64,000 bases of DNA from JAKVAV01 sp047632755 (GCA_047632755.1 JBLIDT010000007.1:82388-146387); one strand, 5' to 3'. Numbered from the stretch's first letter, positions 19,810 through 28,806 are shown. Program-made: numbers and translations. Notes: generated by a model not told the origin, from the sequence alone.

Positions 19810-21096
19810 TTATCGAACGCTCAAAGTACCATGGTAAATGTTGAAAACAACTTCAGAGTCGACTATCATCATCCACTCATATTCTCCGTTGCTTACTCCT
19901 TCACCTTTCTTGTTTTTTCCATTCCATCCTTTAGAACCAAAAGACTCGAATATTTCTTCACCCGTGCTCTTTTTAAATACTCTAAAATCAGTGACCTCTC
20001 CATTGTCAACGATTGCTCCAGGAGCAAAATCACTGGCATAAGCAGATGAGTATAGTTGAGGGAATTGATTTCCTGCTTTAATGATGTGAATCTCTTTAGT
20101 CAGGCTGTCAGAGCAGTTCCCCGCGTTTTCCGCAATCAATTCAACATCAAACCTAGTGTTGTCCGCGATACTGAGCAACAGGTCAGAGCCTTCTGACACC
20201 TTCTCTTCACTATCCACAAGCCATACAAACTCTGCAGCATTCATTGACATATCTATCAATTTGATCGCTGTCATAGAACTAATCTTAAGATCAAATCTTG
20301 CATCAGGCGCTTCGTGTACTTCGATCATTGCTTGCACGACGTTGGAAGAAATTTGACCAGAGCCAACAGCCGTTGCTGAAAGAGAGACATCAAAAATTCC
20401 TTCTTTATTGAATACATGCGTAGGATTTTCTTCATTGCTGAAGAAACCGTCTCCGAAGTTCCATAAGTATTTCGCATTTGATCCGTATTCTTCAGGAGCA
20501 TCAAAGTCTATTGTCAAACCAGTGCAACCTATTTTTATGGAAGCAAAAGATTTGTCTACTTTTTCAGCATAGAGATCGTTGGAAATACTTTGATCCGTGG
20601 AGTTTTCTGAGGAAGAAATCTTTTTAGCTTCAGAAAGAACAGCTACTAAAGTCGATTTCTGCTCGTCGGTGAAATTTTCGGATCTGTTTGTTTTTATTCC
20701 TTTGCTAATCAGACTTGAGTCTGTGTTTATTTCAGATTTGGATTGCTTTTGCTCAGAGTTTTCTTCAGCGGAGCCCTCAAAAGCAAATTGCTTTTTAATT
20801 TCGGGGTTGTCAGATTTTGGTTTGTCGCCTATTGATCCGTCACTGGCTTCAGTTTTTTGATTTTCAGTAAGCTGGATTGGAGCACTTGTATCAGAAGTAA
20901 GAATAAGCATGGTTGCAAAAATTGCACCTGCAATAGCCAATCCCGTCGTGACAGATTTGAAAAAATCTAAAATGCCAGGTGAAGTAGCGCCAAGTTCCTT
21001 TTCAACTCCATCCCATACGGTAGAATCATATGGAAATTCGTGATTTTCGTACGTCTCCTTGATCAATCGATCAAAATCATTCAACTGATTTGCCAT
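19810..21096 (-). CDS. membrane-anchored PKD-domain protein, probable anti-sigma partner, with degenerate CHU_C-like C-terminus
   Basis: 428 residues. Residues 1-45 are a short cytoplasmic segment with the pattern FDRLIKETYENHE...VWDGVEKEL, a motif often found in proteins encoded right after ECF sigma factors in Bacteroidota. A single membrane span lies at ~49-67 (VTTGLAIAGAIFATMLILTS). A Ser/Glu/Lys-rich linker to ~175 is followed by a PKD domain (~185-255, KYLWNFGDGFFSNEENPTHVF) and another beta domain. The last ~80 residues resemble the CHU_C surface domain (RVFKKSTGEEIFES, GWNGKNKKGE, final LSVR) but lack its usual NxDGxND loop. Its start lies 20 bases inside the sigma gene, so the pair is translationally coupled. 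An anti-sigma or envelope-sensor role is inferred from gene order and topology; no classical zinc anti-sigma or FecR motif is seen. Confidence 0.75.
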   Translation of the reverse strand: MANQLNDFDRLIKETYENHEFPYDSTVWDGVEKELGATSPGILDFFKSVTTGLAIAGAIFATMLILTSDTSAPIQLTENQKTEASDGSIGDKPKSDNPEIKKQFAFEGSAEENSEQKQSKSEINTDSSLISKGIKTNRSENFTDEQKSTLVAVLSEAKKISSSENSTDQSISNDLYAEKVDKSFASIKIGCTGLTIDFDAPEEYGSNAKYLWNFGDGFFSNEENPTHVFNKEGIFDVSLSATAVGSGQISSNVVQAMIEVHEAPDARFDLKISSMTAIKLIDMSMNAAEFVWLVDSEEKVSEGSDLLLSIADNTRFDVELIAENAGNCSDSLTKEIHIIKAGNQFPQLYSSAYASDFAPGAIVDNGEVTDFRVFKKSTGEEIFESFGSKGWNGKNKKGEGVSNGEYEWMMIVDSEVVFNIYHGTLSVR

Positions 21097-21679
21097 CTCT
21101 CCTTTTTAATTCTTTAAGCAGTATCTTTTTCATGTTAGCCCTAGCTTTCGCTAAGTTCGATTTACTCGTACCAACATTGATGTTCAACTCTTCTGCAATT
21201 TCTTGATGAGAAAAGTTCTCAAAAACATAAAGATTGAAAACGTTTCTGTAAGCAGTTGAAAGTTCATTCATACCCTTTTTGATATCTGAAACTTCTAACT
21301 GGAATTCTTCAGGCGCTTCCTCCTCATCCTCAATTGCTATGTCGCCGTAGTCCTCAATCGGTTTTGTCTCGTTAGACATTTGATGAGAACTTTTTTGTTT
21401 TCTAGTGAAATCAATGGCTGTATTAACCATTATTCTTCTTATCCAACCTTCGAATGAACCTTTGTAATTAAACCGTTCAAGGCTCTTAAAAACCTTGATA
21501 AAGCCATCCTGTACTATGTCTTTTGCCTGATCATCATCAGGCGTATATCTCCTGCAAACGGACATCATTTTACTGTAAAAGGAGCGAAAAATCAACTCCT
21601 GACTCTTGCGATTGTTTCGCAAACAACCGTCGATCAGTATTTTGAGCTGATCTTTATCCATATTTTGCAGGTCGATCAT
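21077..21679 (-). CDS. ECF-family RNA polymerase sigma factor
   Basis: 200 residues. Region 2 spans about residues 22-100: FRSFYSKMMSVCRRYTPDDD, then DIVQDGFIKVFKSLERF with core-binding and -10-recognition helices, then FEGWIRRIMVNTAIDFTRKQ. An acidic linker (EDEEEAPEEF) separates it from region 4 (about 135-195), which has LSTAYRNVFNLYVFENFSHQEIAEELN and the helix-turn-helix continuation GTSKSNLAKARANMKKIL. It would direct RNA polymerase to a small regulon. It overlaps the downstream PKD membrane protein by 20 bases, the typical sigma/anti-sigma gene order. Target promoters cannot be named from this window. The ATG at 21679 is used; the ATG six codons later is an alternative. Confidence 0.92.
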   Translation of the reverse strand: MIDLQNMDKDQLKILIDGCLRNNRKSQELIFRSFYSKMMSVCRRYTPDDDQAKDIVQDGFIKVFKSLERFNYKGSFEGWIRRIMVNTAIDFTRKQKSSHQMSNETKPIEDYGDIAIEDEEEAPEEFQLEVSDIKKGMNELSTAYRNVFNLYVFENFSHQEIAEELNINVGTSKSNLAKARANMKKILLKELKRRDGKSVE

Positions 21680-21892
21680 GTGTTAGACGTGGCCAAGGGG
21701 TGACGGTTGCCATCCATTCTTCAAAGCCAAAACTGTAAGTAGTCAAGGTGCAATGGTTTCTGATTTTTTTTGGCGCTTAAAGATACATTTGATAGTGAAA
21801 CGACAAAGGATCGACAATTGTGTGTCTTCATTTGTTGATTGTCCTGATTAACTAAATTGGTGGTTCCTGCCAGAAGGAGTAAAGCTATCTCT

Positions 21893-21900
21893 TATATTTG
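21893..21900 (+). promoter_or_regulatory. mdh promoter, -7 box
   Basis: TATATTTG is a perfect TAnnTTTG. It lies inside the longest possible mdh reading frame, 37 bases before the ATG at 21938, which shows that the upstream extension of the frame is not translated. No clear -33 TTG. The remaining spacer 21680-21892 (divergent from the sigma gene) shows nothing else I can name. Confidence 0.6.
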
Positions 21901-21937
21901 TGGAAATTTTGAAAATCTCAACAAACACAATCATACC

Positions 21938-22873
21938 ATGAAAGTTACAGTAGTAGGTGCGGGAAATGTAGGAGCTACCTGCGCCAATGTTTTAGCCCAA
22001 AGAGAAGTGGCTAATGAAATTGTTCTTTTGGATATCAAAGAAGGATATGCTGAAGGAAAAGCGTTAGACATCTGGGAGACTTCTCCCATTAATCTTTACG
22101 ATTCGCGCATAACAGGTTCTACCAACGATTACTCAAAAACCGCTGGTTCTGAAGTCGTAGTTATTACTTCGGGGCTGCCCCGCAAGCCTGGTATGACTAG
22201 AGACGATTTGATCGCAACCAATGCAGGTATCGTGAAAAGCGTTACGGAACAAGCCATCAAATATTCTCCTGATGCCAAAATAGTCATAGTGAGTAATCCT
22301 TTAGATGTGATGACTTACGCGGCTTACCTTACTGCAAAAGTGGACTCGAGTCGTGTATTCGGCATGGCAGGCGTGCTCGATACGGCGCGCTACCGATCTT
22401 TCTTAGCCATGGAGTTGAATGTTTCCCCAAAGGATATCCAAGCGGTATTGATGGGAGGTCACGGAGATACAATGGTACCTCTTCCAAGATATACTACCGT
22501 TGCTGGTATCCCTGTTACAGAGATGATCTCTGAAGATAAGCTCAATGCAATTATTGCCCGAACCAAAAAAGGTGGTGGAGAAATAGTAAATCTTCTTGGA
22601 ACCAGCGCTTGGTATGCTCCAGGAGCTGCAGCCGCTCAGATGGTAGAAGCGATCGTAAAGGATCAGAAGAGAATCTTCCCAACTTGTGCATGGTTAAATG
22701 GCGAATATGGCTTGAAGGATATGTATTTAGGCGTTCCTGTAAAGTTAGGCATCAATGGTATTGAAGAAATAATCGAACTTGACCTAAATGAGCAAGAGAA
22801 AGGTCTTCTTTACGAATCTGCCAACTCGGTAAGAGAAGTAATGGAGGTATTAGACAAAATGAATCTGAAGTAG
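21938..22873 (+). CDS. mdh: malate dehydrogenase (LDH-like type)
   Basis: 311 residues from the ATG at 21938 (MKVTVVGAGNVGATCANVLA), the usual length of the LDH-like NAD-dependent malate dehydrogenases. The Rossmann motif GAGNVGATCA is right at the N-terminus; an acidic residue (LLDIKEG) after the second strand fits NAD use. Substrate-binding arginines are in GLPRKPGMTRDDL (about 80-92), the Asn in VSNPLDVMTY, the Arg/Asp region in VLDTARYRSFLA, and the catalytic His in GGHGDTMVPLPRY (about 173-185). It interconverts malate and oxaloacetate in the TCA cycle. The longer frame beginning at 21857 is rejected because a -7 box lies inside it. Monocistronic, ending in a terminator shared with the convergent gene. 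Confidence 0.95.
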   Translation: MKVTVVGAGNVGATCANVLAQREVANEIVLLDIKEGYAEGKALDIWETSPINLYDSRITGSTNDYSKTAGSEVVVITSGLPRKPGMTRDDLIATNAGIVKSVTEQAIKYSPDAKIVIVSNPLDVMTYAAYLTAKVDSSRVFGMAGVLDTARYRSFLAMELNVSPKDIQAVLMGGHGDTMVPLPRYTTVAGIPVTEMISEDKLNAIIARTKKGGGEIVNLLGTSAWYAPGAAAAQMVEAIVKDQKRIFPTCAWLNGEYGLKDMYLGVPVKLGINGIEEIIELDLNEQEKGLLYESANSVREVMEVLDKMNLK

Positions 22874-22900
22874 TCTGTACAGATCAATACAATGAAGTTA

Positions 22901-22936
22901 AAGAGGTCGTCCACTGGGTCGGCCTCTTATTTTTTG
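22901..22936 (+). terminator. terminator after mdh
   Basis: AAGAGGTCG, a ten-base loop, CGGCCTCTT, then ATTTTTT. Nine pairs including one G-T. The 3' half overlaps the last codons of the convergent FG-GAP gene, so one element lies between two converging genes. Confidence 0.85.
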
Positions 22937-25167
22937 ATCAATATTTCAGCGCTCAAACCAGAGCTCAACTCAATGCTGACGATATAAGCTCCAGGTAACA
23001 ATCTACTTATATCATAAGTGCTCAGCAGCACGTTGCTTTGGAAAACCGTCCTGCCATCTAGGCTGTAAATGAAAAGTCTTTGAAACGCGCTTTCATTGTC
23101 ATCTAGTTCTATCGTTAGTTCGCCTTCCGAAGGGTTAGGAAACATCCGAATTCCTGAGTCTTCAGAGTTTTGTCTGGATTCGATACTCAAAAAGCCGTCG
23201 CCCAAAAAGAATTCAAGCCCTCCCGTTATCAGGCCTGTGATGACTTCGGGAATACCATCGTTGTTTAAATTCACAACTACAGGCTTTGTGCTCAGCCCAG
23301 AAGGTGAGGCATTAAAGGAGCTGTAAATTTCAAAACCTTGCTCTATTTCAGCCCACTCTTCAGCAGCATTTCCTACTTGATATTGGAATATTTTACCTGA
23401 CTTTGATCCTACGGCTAAGTACTTTTCATTTTCAAATTCATAAAAAAATGGTGCACTCTGCCCTTCAAAATAGGGAGGTGTTATTGTCGTATTGATTCCT
23501 CCCAACTGGTCATTTTCCAAAGTGAAAAGTGGGCCGCTTGAATTTCCTGAGTTTCTAAAATAATTTAGGTTTCCTTCTTCTTCACCTGCGACAAGGTCTA
23601 GTTTTCCATCATTATCGATGTCACGAATACTCGGTGTTGCTGAATTTCCGACATTATTAATTCCATTGGTCGTGGGAATAATACCGGTGTAAGTCCAGCC
23701 GCTTTCATTTTCGAAGTAATGTAAACTTCCGTTGAAAAACCCTACAACAAGATCATCGTCACCGTCATTGTCAAAATCACCAAAAGTCGGAGAAGGGTTG
23801 CTACTTGAAAAGGTAGATGATAATTCGAGCCAATCGTTATTTACGATCTGAAAAGCGGGCTCAGAAACGGTTCCTATATTTTCAAGTAAGATCAATCTGG
23901 GCTGATTCAATTCACCTCCTGAGCTACTGCAACCGATGACTAAATCCATTAGGCCATCATTATTGTAATCTACCACAGAAGGAGAGGCATGACTCCCCCA
24001 ATCCAACATTTCATTTTGAAGAAAGGAAGAGGTCACAAAAGAAAACTCAGGAGCGCTCTCGCTACCTGAGTTGAGGTAAAGTTGAACTGATTCATAAGTG
24101 GCAGCTCCAGCTGAAGCATTGACGCTAACGATCAAATCTGAAACATTGTCTCCATCGACATCTTCGTAAAAAGCAGATGGGAAGTTATTAATACTCACTA
24201 CGTCTCCGCCCATACTGGATGGGAAGTTGGGATCAAAATCTATGATTTGATCAGGTTCTCCTCCTTGGCTGCTGTTCTCCAAGTAAACCAAGTTATCGAA
24301 ACCAATATCTCCTAAAACTAAATCCTGCAAGCCGTCACCATTGCCATCTATTGTGAGAATGGTAGAGCCGACATGTCGCAATCCAGCATTATTTCGTGGA
24401 TCTACCACATTGAAAGTACATTCATTCGCAACTTCATCTGAATCAATAATAATATCATTGCTGTCATTGCCCTCAATGAACCCGCCATAGCAGCGATTGG
24501 CCAAGAAGTACTCCAGTCCACATTCACCTGAGTTATCAATTGATGAGTTCAAGTGCAATTCGATAAAACTACCCCCAACATTAAAGCTCATCACATCTAA
24601 ATCGCCATCATTATCGTAATCGAAAATTGCAGGTATATCTTGAGATGACGTATAAATATTAGTGGTGTAGGAAGTGGATCCGAAGTCGTAAAAGCTTAAG
24701 GCCGCTTCAGAAATCAGCTCCCAAGTCAAGCTCTGATCGTTGCCTGTGTTTCTGAAAATTGCCATCGCACCACCTAGCAGGCTGTAGGTAAAAATATCTT
24801 TTTTGCCGTCACAATCGTAATCCCGAAGCAAGGAGAAGTTTCTCATATTTGGGAAAGATGTTCTGAAATTGGAGTCATATATATAGGACTGTTCTCCGCT
24901 TATTTCTTCTCCAATCAGAATGACAGTGCGGTTTCCTGCTCTATCGAATAAAAATATGTCATCTTCTTCGCCATCGAAGTCGGCATCGAGTTTTGATAGT
25001 TGAATGGCATTGACCCCGCCTGTCCAAGGATTTAAAAAAGTCGAACCTCCTTCTCTTAATACCGTAACACCATTTGTTGCTTTCACAACAAACTGTCCTT
25101 TGGAGGCAAAGACCATGGACAGGAAAAAAGAAAACAAAAATATCCGTGAGAGATATCGGGAAATCAT
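22927..25167 (-). CDS. FG-GAP/VCBS-repeat protein with type A T9SS sorting domain
   Basis: 746 residues with a signal peptide (MISRYLSRIFLFSFFLSMVF, cleavage near ASKGQ). The body is a beta-propeller of FG-GAP/VCBS repeats with Ca2+-binding-type loops: DYDCDGKKDI, DYDNDGDLDVM, DGNGDGLQDLVLGD, DYNNDGLMDLVIG, DFDNDGDDDLVVG, DIDNDGKLDLVAGE and NLNNDGIPEVITG. The last ~72 residues are a type A sorting domain (MFPNPSEGELTIELD, LFIYSLDGRTVFQS, YIVSIELSSGLSAEILIKK). It is predicted to be secreted through T9SS and surface-attached or released; propellers of this type commonly mediate binding. No enzyme domain is seen. It diverges from secDF across a 156-base spacer. Confidence 0.87.
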   Translation of the reverse strand: MISRYLSRIFLFSFFLSMVFASKGQFVVKATNGVTVLREGGSTFLNPWTGGVNAIQLSKLDADFDGEEDDIFLFDRAGNRTVILIGEEISGEQSYIYDSNFRTSFPNMRNFSLLRDYDCDGKKDIFTYSLLGGAMAIFRNTGNDQSLTWELISEAALSFYDFGSTSYTTNIYTSSQDIPAIFDYDNDGDLDVMSFNVGGSFIELHLNSSIDNSGECGLEYFLANRCYGGFIEGNDSNDIIIDSDEVANECTFNVVDPRNNAGLRHVGSTILTIDGNGDGLQDLVLGDIGFDNLVYLENSSQGGEPDQIIDFDPNFPSSMGGDVVSINNFPSAFYEDVDGDNVSDLIVSVNASAGAATYESVQLYLNSGSESAPEFSFVTSSFLQNEMLDWGSHASPSVVDYNNDGLMDLVIGCSSSGGELNQPRLILLENIGTVSEPAFQIVNNDWLELSSTFSSSNPSPTFGDFDNDGDDDLVVGFFNGSLHYFENESGWTYTGIIPTTNGINNVGNSATPSIRDIDNDGKLDLVAGEEEGNLNYFRNSGNSSGPLFTLENDQLGGINTTITPPYFEGQSAPFFYEFENEKYLAVGSKSGKIFQYQVGNAAEEWAEIEQGFEIYSSFNASPSGLSTKPVVVNLNNDGIPEVITGLITGGLEFFLGDGFLSIESRQNSEDSGIRMFPNPSEGELTIELDDNESAFQRLFIYSLDGRTVFQSNVLLSTYDISRLLPGAYIVSIELSSGLSAEILIKK

Positions 25168-25261
25168 AAAATTTCAATTAAATTAATTTGAGCGCGCACC
25201 ACCAGAATACAGTTTTCTCCTCCAATGCCCTATTTTTTCGGCACCTGCGAGAATTACCTGA

Positions 25262-25292
25262 TTGGGAAATTATGCATTTAAGTCTATATTTG
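25262..25292 (+). promoter_or_regulatory. secDF promoter (TTG-N20-TATATTTG)
   Basis: A -33-type TTG at 25262-25264 and a perfect -7 box TATATTTG at 25285-25292, separated by 20 bases, the spacing expected for Bacteroidota primary promoters. The predicted transcript starts about 25 bases before the secDF ATG. One of the two best-formed promoters in the window. Confidence 0.75.
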
Positions 25293-25323
25293 CCGCTCGA
25301 TAAAAAATCGCAAAACTTGACCT

Positions 25324-28300
25324 ATGCAAAATAAAGGCGCTATCTGGCTGTTTACTATATTGTTAACTATAGCCTGCCTCTATCAGATTTCGTTCTCATT
25401 TGTTACCTCTGCTTTTGAAAAAAAGGCGGAAGAGTATGCCGTAGTCAAAGTTGATTCGGTTCGAGAAGCACAAAATGGAGAACTCGATCTTCTTGAAGGA
25501 ACTTTACTCCAGGATGACTTTAAATCAGAGTTTCTCAGTAAAAATGCCAACCAGGAGATATACCCTGTTTTTGGTTACACCTACCAAGAGTCCAAGGAAA
25601 AGCAGATCAATCTTGGTTTGGATTTGGCTGGAGGTATGAGTGTTACTTTGGAAGTTTCCATTCCAGACCTCATTATCAACTTGAGCAATAACATACGGAA
25701 TGAGGATCTTCTGAAAGCGGTTCAGGCTGCTAAGGAAGAGCAGAAGGATTCACAGGATGACTTCGTTACCCTTTTTGGTGAATCATGGGAGGAGATGTAT
25801 CCAGATGTGTTAATGGCTACTGTTTTTCACAGCAGAGATAATAAAGACCGTTTTCCAAGGGAAGCTTCAAACGAAGAAATTCTCGAGATTCTTACTGAAG
25901 AAGCTCAAGTTGCTATAAACAACACTGAGAAGATCATCCGAACGCGTATCGATAAATTCGGTGTTACTTCACCTACCATCCAAAAACAGCAATTTTCTGG
26001 AAGAATTTTGGTGGAGTTACCGGGTGTTAGCGACAAAGAACGGGTGCGAAAGCAACTTAAAAGTACCGCTAATCTCGAATTTTGGAATACCTACGAAAGT
26101 GCTGAAATCCTCGGTTTCTTGGATCAAGCAAATTCTGCGCTAAGCAAAAAGTACTACCCTGAGTTCGGTTTAGAAGACGACAGTCTTCTAAATGATTCTG
26201 ATTCGACCTCTTCTTCAGAGGGAGATGACATTGCCGCTACCGACTCTTCTGACGTAACGACTGAAGACGACCTGTTGGGACTTTCAGACAACGATTCGAC
26301 TGGAGTCGCTGGGGAGCCACTTGAAGAGTTGAGCGACACAGAGCGTTTGAAAGCCATTCCTCTCTTTTCAAAATTAAGTCCTGCTTTTGATCCTCAAACA
26401 GGTCAAGCTATGACGGGTCCCGTTGTTGGGTTTGCTGAAATTTCAGATACCTCTGAGGTGAATCAAATGCTCAGTGAACCAGAAGTGCAAGAGTTGTTGC
26501 CACGTGATTTGAGATTGCTTTGGGCTTCTGAGCCTTCGGCAAGGTTCAATAATTTGATGCGGCTTTATGCCATCAAGGCGGACACGAGAGATGGCAAAGC
26601 TCCATTAGATGGTTCGGTAATCGTTGATGCTTCACAGCAGTATGACCTCGGAGGAAATGTTGAAGTGGAAATGGTTATGAATAGCCAAGGAGCGCGTACC
26701 TGGAAAGAAATCACTGCTGAGGCAGCTTCTCAAGAGCCAAAACGAAGCGTAGCAGTTGTCCTTGACAACTATGTCTTTACTGCTCCTGTAGTACAAGGAG
26801 AGATTCCTACTGGACGTTCTTCTATCAGTATTGGTACTGGCACAAGAAATGAGCAAATTCAAGAAGCACTCGATTTATCTAACTTGCTAAAAGCAGGTGC
26901 GCTTCCAGCTCCTGCCAACATTGTTGATGAGAGTATCGTAGGTCCTTCATTGGGTCAAGAAAATATTAACGATGGTCTGAAGTCATTTATCATTGCCTTG
27001 GTCTGTGTGTTATTCTACATGTTCTTTTACTACAAAGGAGCAGGTATTGTATCAGACATAGCTTTGGTTGCAAACTTATTCTTCCTCATTGGAGCGCTTG
27101 CTTCAATTCAGGCAGCACTTACACTTCCTGGCATCGCAGGTATCGTCCTAACCATTGGTATGGCAGTTGATGCAAACGTGCTTATTTACGAACGTATTCG
27201 AGAGGAACTTCGGCATGGGAAGGGTACTAAAGCCGCAATAAAAGAAGGGTATCAAAAAGCATATTCAGCTATTATTGATGCGAACTTAACAACATTACTT
27301 ACGGCTATTGTTCTTGTTACTTTGGGTACAGGGCCAATCAAAGGTTTTGCTACGGTTTTGATCATCGGTATATTTACATCGCTCTTTTCAGCGATATTCA
27401 TTACTCGATTGATTTTCGAGAGCCGACTTTCGAATTCTAAGCCTGTTACTTTCTTTATGGGATGGTCAAAGAATATTTTGGTCAATGCCAATTTCCAGTT
27501 CATTAGCAAGCGGAAGATCTCTTATACGATATCATTGTTCTTGATCATCGTTGGAGTCGTGAGCATGGCGACCCGTGGTCTCAACTTGGGAGTAGATTTT
27601 ACAGGAGGTAGAACGTATACCGTTCGTTTTGATCAAACGGAAGATCTAGATAAGGTTAGGACAACTTTGGCTTCTACATTCGTAAATGATGAAGGAAATC
27701 AAATGCAGCCTGAGGTGAAAACGTATGGTGCTGCGAATCAAGTTAAGATCACAACGAAATTCTTAGTAGACAATGACAGTCAAGATGCGGATCAAAGAGT
27801 AGAGGATGCCCTCAACGCAGGTCTGGCTGAGCTAGGGGTGGGGTATTCCATAGAAGAATCAAGAAAGGTTGATCCTTCTATTTCGGATGACTTCCAAACT
27901 TCTTCTACCTCTGCTGTGATTTTCTCATTGATTATCATCTTTGCTTATATCGTTTTCCGATTTAAGAAATGGCAATACGGTGTTGGTGCTATTACGGCTA
28001 TGTTCCACGATGTATTCGTGGTATTGGGAATATTCTCATTAGGTCATGGATGGCTTCCATTCTCCTTGGAAATTGATCAGGCCTTCATTGCGGCCATACT
28101 GACGGTTGTGGGTTATTCCATTAACGATACGGTAATTGTATTTGACAGAATCAGAGAGTACATGTCTGACCACAGAAAAGAGGGAATGGCAAGTGTTGTC
28201 AATAAAGCACTAAACAGCACGCTTACTAGAACATTGAATACGTCGATGACGACCTTCGTTGTTCTCTTGATCATCTTCATCTTTGGTGGAGAGTCTATTC

Positions 28301-28449
28301 GAGGCTTTATCTTTGCTTTGATGCTAGGTGTGCTTGTAGGAACTTATTCTTCGCTGTACATCGCTTCTCCTATTGTGGTTGACCTTACTGATAAGACAGG
28401 TACTTCACTAGAGGAGAAAAAAGAAGAAAAAGTGGTTCTGACTGCTTAA
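25324..28449 (+). CDS. secDF: fused protein-export membrane protein SecDF
   Basis: 1041 residues: SecD and SecF in one chain, as is usual in Bacteroidota. SecDF uses the proton motive force to assist Sec export from the periplasmic side. The first membrane helix is at ~5-25. The SecD motif LGLDLAGGMSVTLEV is near residue 98, the conserved NNTEKIIRTRIDKFGVTSPT near 200, and the SecD membrane bundle at ~555-715 with GIAGIVLTIGMAVDANVLIYERIREE. The SecF half begins near 730 with LNLGVDFTGGRTYTVRF and a second bundle containing VVGYSINDTVIVFDRIREY. Odd feature: an acidic Ser/Asp-rich stretch at ~288-341 in the large periplasmic domain. The start is ATG, 31 bases after a strong -7 box; a terminator follows. 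Confidence 0.96.
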   Translation: MQNKGAIWLFTILLTIACLYQISFSFVTSAFEKKAEEYAVVKVDSVREAQNGELDLLEGTLLQDDFKSEFLSKNANQEIYPVFGYTYQESKEKQINLGLDLAGGMSVTLEVSIPDLIINLSNNIRNEDLLKAVQAAKEEQKDSQDDFVTLFGESWEEMYPDVLMATVFHSRDNKDRFPREASNEEILEILTEEAQVAINNTEKIIRTRIDKFGVTSPTIQKQQFSGRILVELPGVSDKERVRKQLKSTANLEFWNTYESAEILGFLDQANSALSKKYYPEFGLEDDSLLNDSDSTSSSEGDDIAATDSSDVTTEDDLLGLSDNDSTGVAGEPLEELSDTERLKAIPLFSKLSPAFDPQTGQAMTGPVVGFAEISDTSEVNQMLSEPEVQELLPRDLRLLWASEPSARFNNLMRLYAIKADTRDGKAPLDGSVIVDASQQYDLGGNVEVEMVMNSQGARTWKEITAEAASQEPKRSVAVVLDNYVFTAPVVQGEIPTGRSSISIGTGTRNEQIQEALDLSNLLKAGALPAPANIVDESIVGPSLGQENINDGLKSFIIALVCVLFYMFFYYKGAGIVSDIALVANLFFLIGALASIQAALTLPGIAGIVLTIGMAVDANVLIYERIREELRHGKGTKAAIKEGYQKAYSAIIDANLTTLLTAIVLVTLGTGPIKGFATVLIIGIFTSLFSAIFITRLIFESRLSNSKPVTFFMGWSKNILVNANFQFISKRKISYTISLFLIIVGVVSMATRGLNLGVDFTGGRTYTVRFDQTEDLDKVRTTLASTFVNDEGNQMQPEVKTYGAANQVKITTKFLVDNDSQDADQRVEDALNAGLAELGVGYSIEESRKVDPSISDDFQTSSTSAVIFSLIIIFAYIVFRFKKWQYGVGAITAMFHDVFVVLGIFSLGHGWLPFSLEIDQAFIAAILTVVGYSINDTVIVFDRIREYMSDHRKEGMASVVNKALNSTLTRTLNTSMTTFVVLLIIFIFGGESIRGFIFALMLGVLVGTYSSLYIASPIVVDLTDKTGTSLEEKKEEKVVLTA

Positions 28450-28470
28450 TCAACTTAATTGAAAATAGGA

Positions 28471-28497
28471 AAGAGGGGCGGATGCCCCTCTTTTTGT
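28471..28497 (+). terminator. terminator after secDF
   Basis: AAGAGGGGC, short loop, GCCCCTCTTTTT. Strong GC stem with a T-tract directly after it. Confidence 0.9.
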
Positions 28498-28523
28498 TTT
28501 GCCTCAATTCGTCACCTTTCACT

Positions 28524-28531
28524 TACATTTG
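28524..28531 (+). promoter_or_regulatory. tatA-like gene promoter, -7 box abutting the start codon
   Basis: TACATTTG matches TAnnTTTG perfectly, and the ATG follows only five bases later. If this box is used, transcription would begin at or next to the start codon, giving a leaderless or nearly leaderless message. A TTG lies 22 bases upstream (28499-28501), slightly longer than the usual spacing. Confidence 0.45.
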
Positions 28532-28536
28532 CGCAC

Positions 28537-28806
28537 ATGAATTTGCTCAGTGTTTTATTAATAGGAATTAGCGGGGGAGAAATTATTGTCGTCTTTCTGT
28601 TTATTCTGATTTTCTTCGGATCAGATAAGATTCCTGGATTTGCTAGAACAATGGGCCGAACCATTCGGCAGGTGAAGGATGCCACAGGTGATATTCAGAG
28701 AGATATCCAAAATTCTGTCAAGGACGTGAAGGATGAGGCTAAGAAGGCTGAAACTTCTGTTCGGAGCACACTGGATCAAATGCACAAAGACGATAAAAAG
28801 GATTAG
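28537..28806 (+). CDS. tatA: TatA-type twin-arginine translocase component
   Basis: 89 residues from ATG 28537. The longer frame from 28459 runs through the secDF terminator and is rejected. The architecture is that of TatA/TatB/MttA: an N-terminal membrane helix (about residues 9-27, GISGGEIIVVFLFILIFFGS), the FG-x-x-K-I-P hinge (FGSDKIPGFARTMGRTIRQV), an amphipathic helix, and a charged Lys/Asp-rich tail (KDEAKKAETSVRSTLDQMHK). TatA forms the pore used to export folded proteins. TatC is not next to it, which is common in this phylum. TatA versus TatB cannot be settled by sequence inspection, though single TatA-like proteins are usual here. The stop TAG directly abuts the ATG of the antiporter gene. 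Confidence 0.88.
   Translation: MNLLSVLLIGISGGEIIVVFLFILIFFGSDKIPGFARTMGRTIRQVKDATGDIQRDIQNSVKDVKDEAKKAETSVRSTLDQMHKDDKKD

Noticed and set aside
28459..28536. N-terminal extension of the tatA-like gene
   Set aside because: It covers the secDF terminator and the -7 box.
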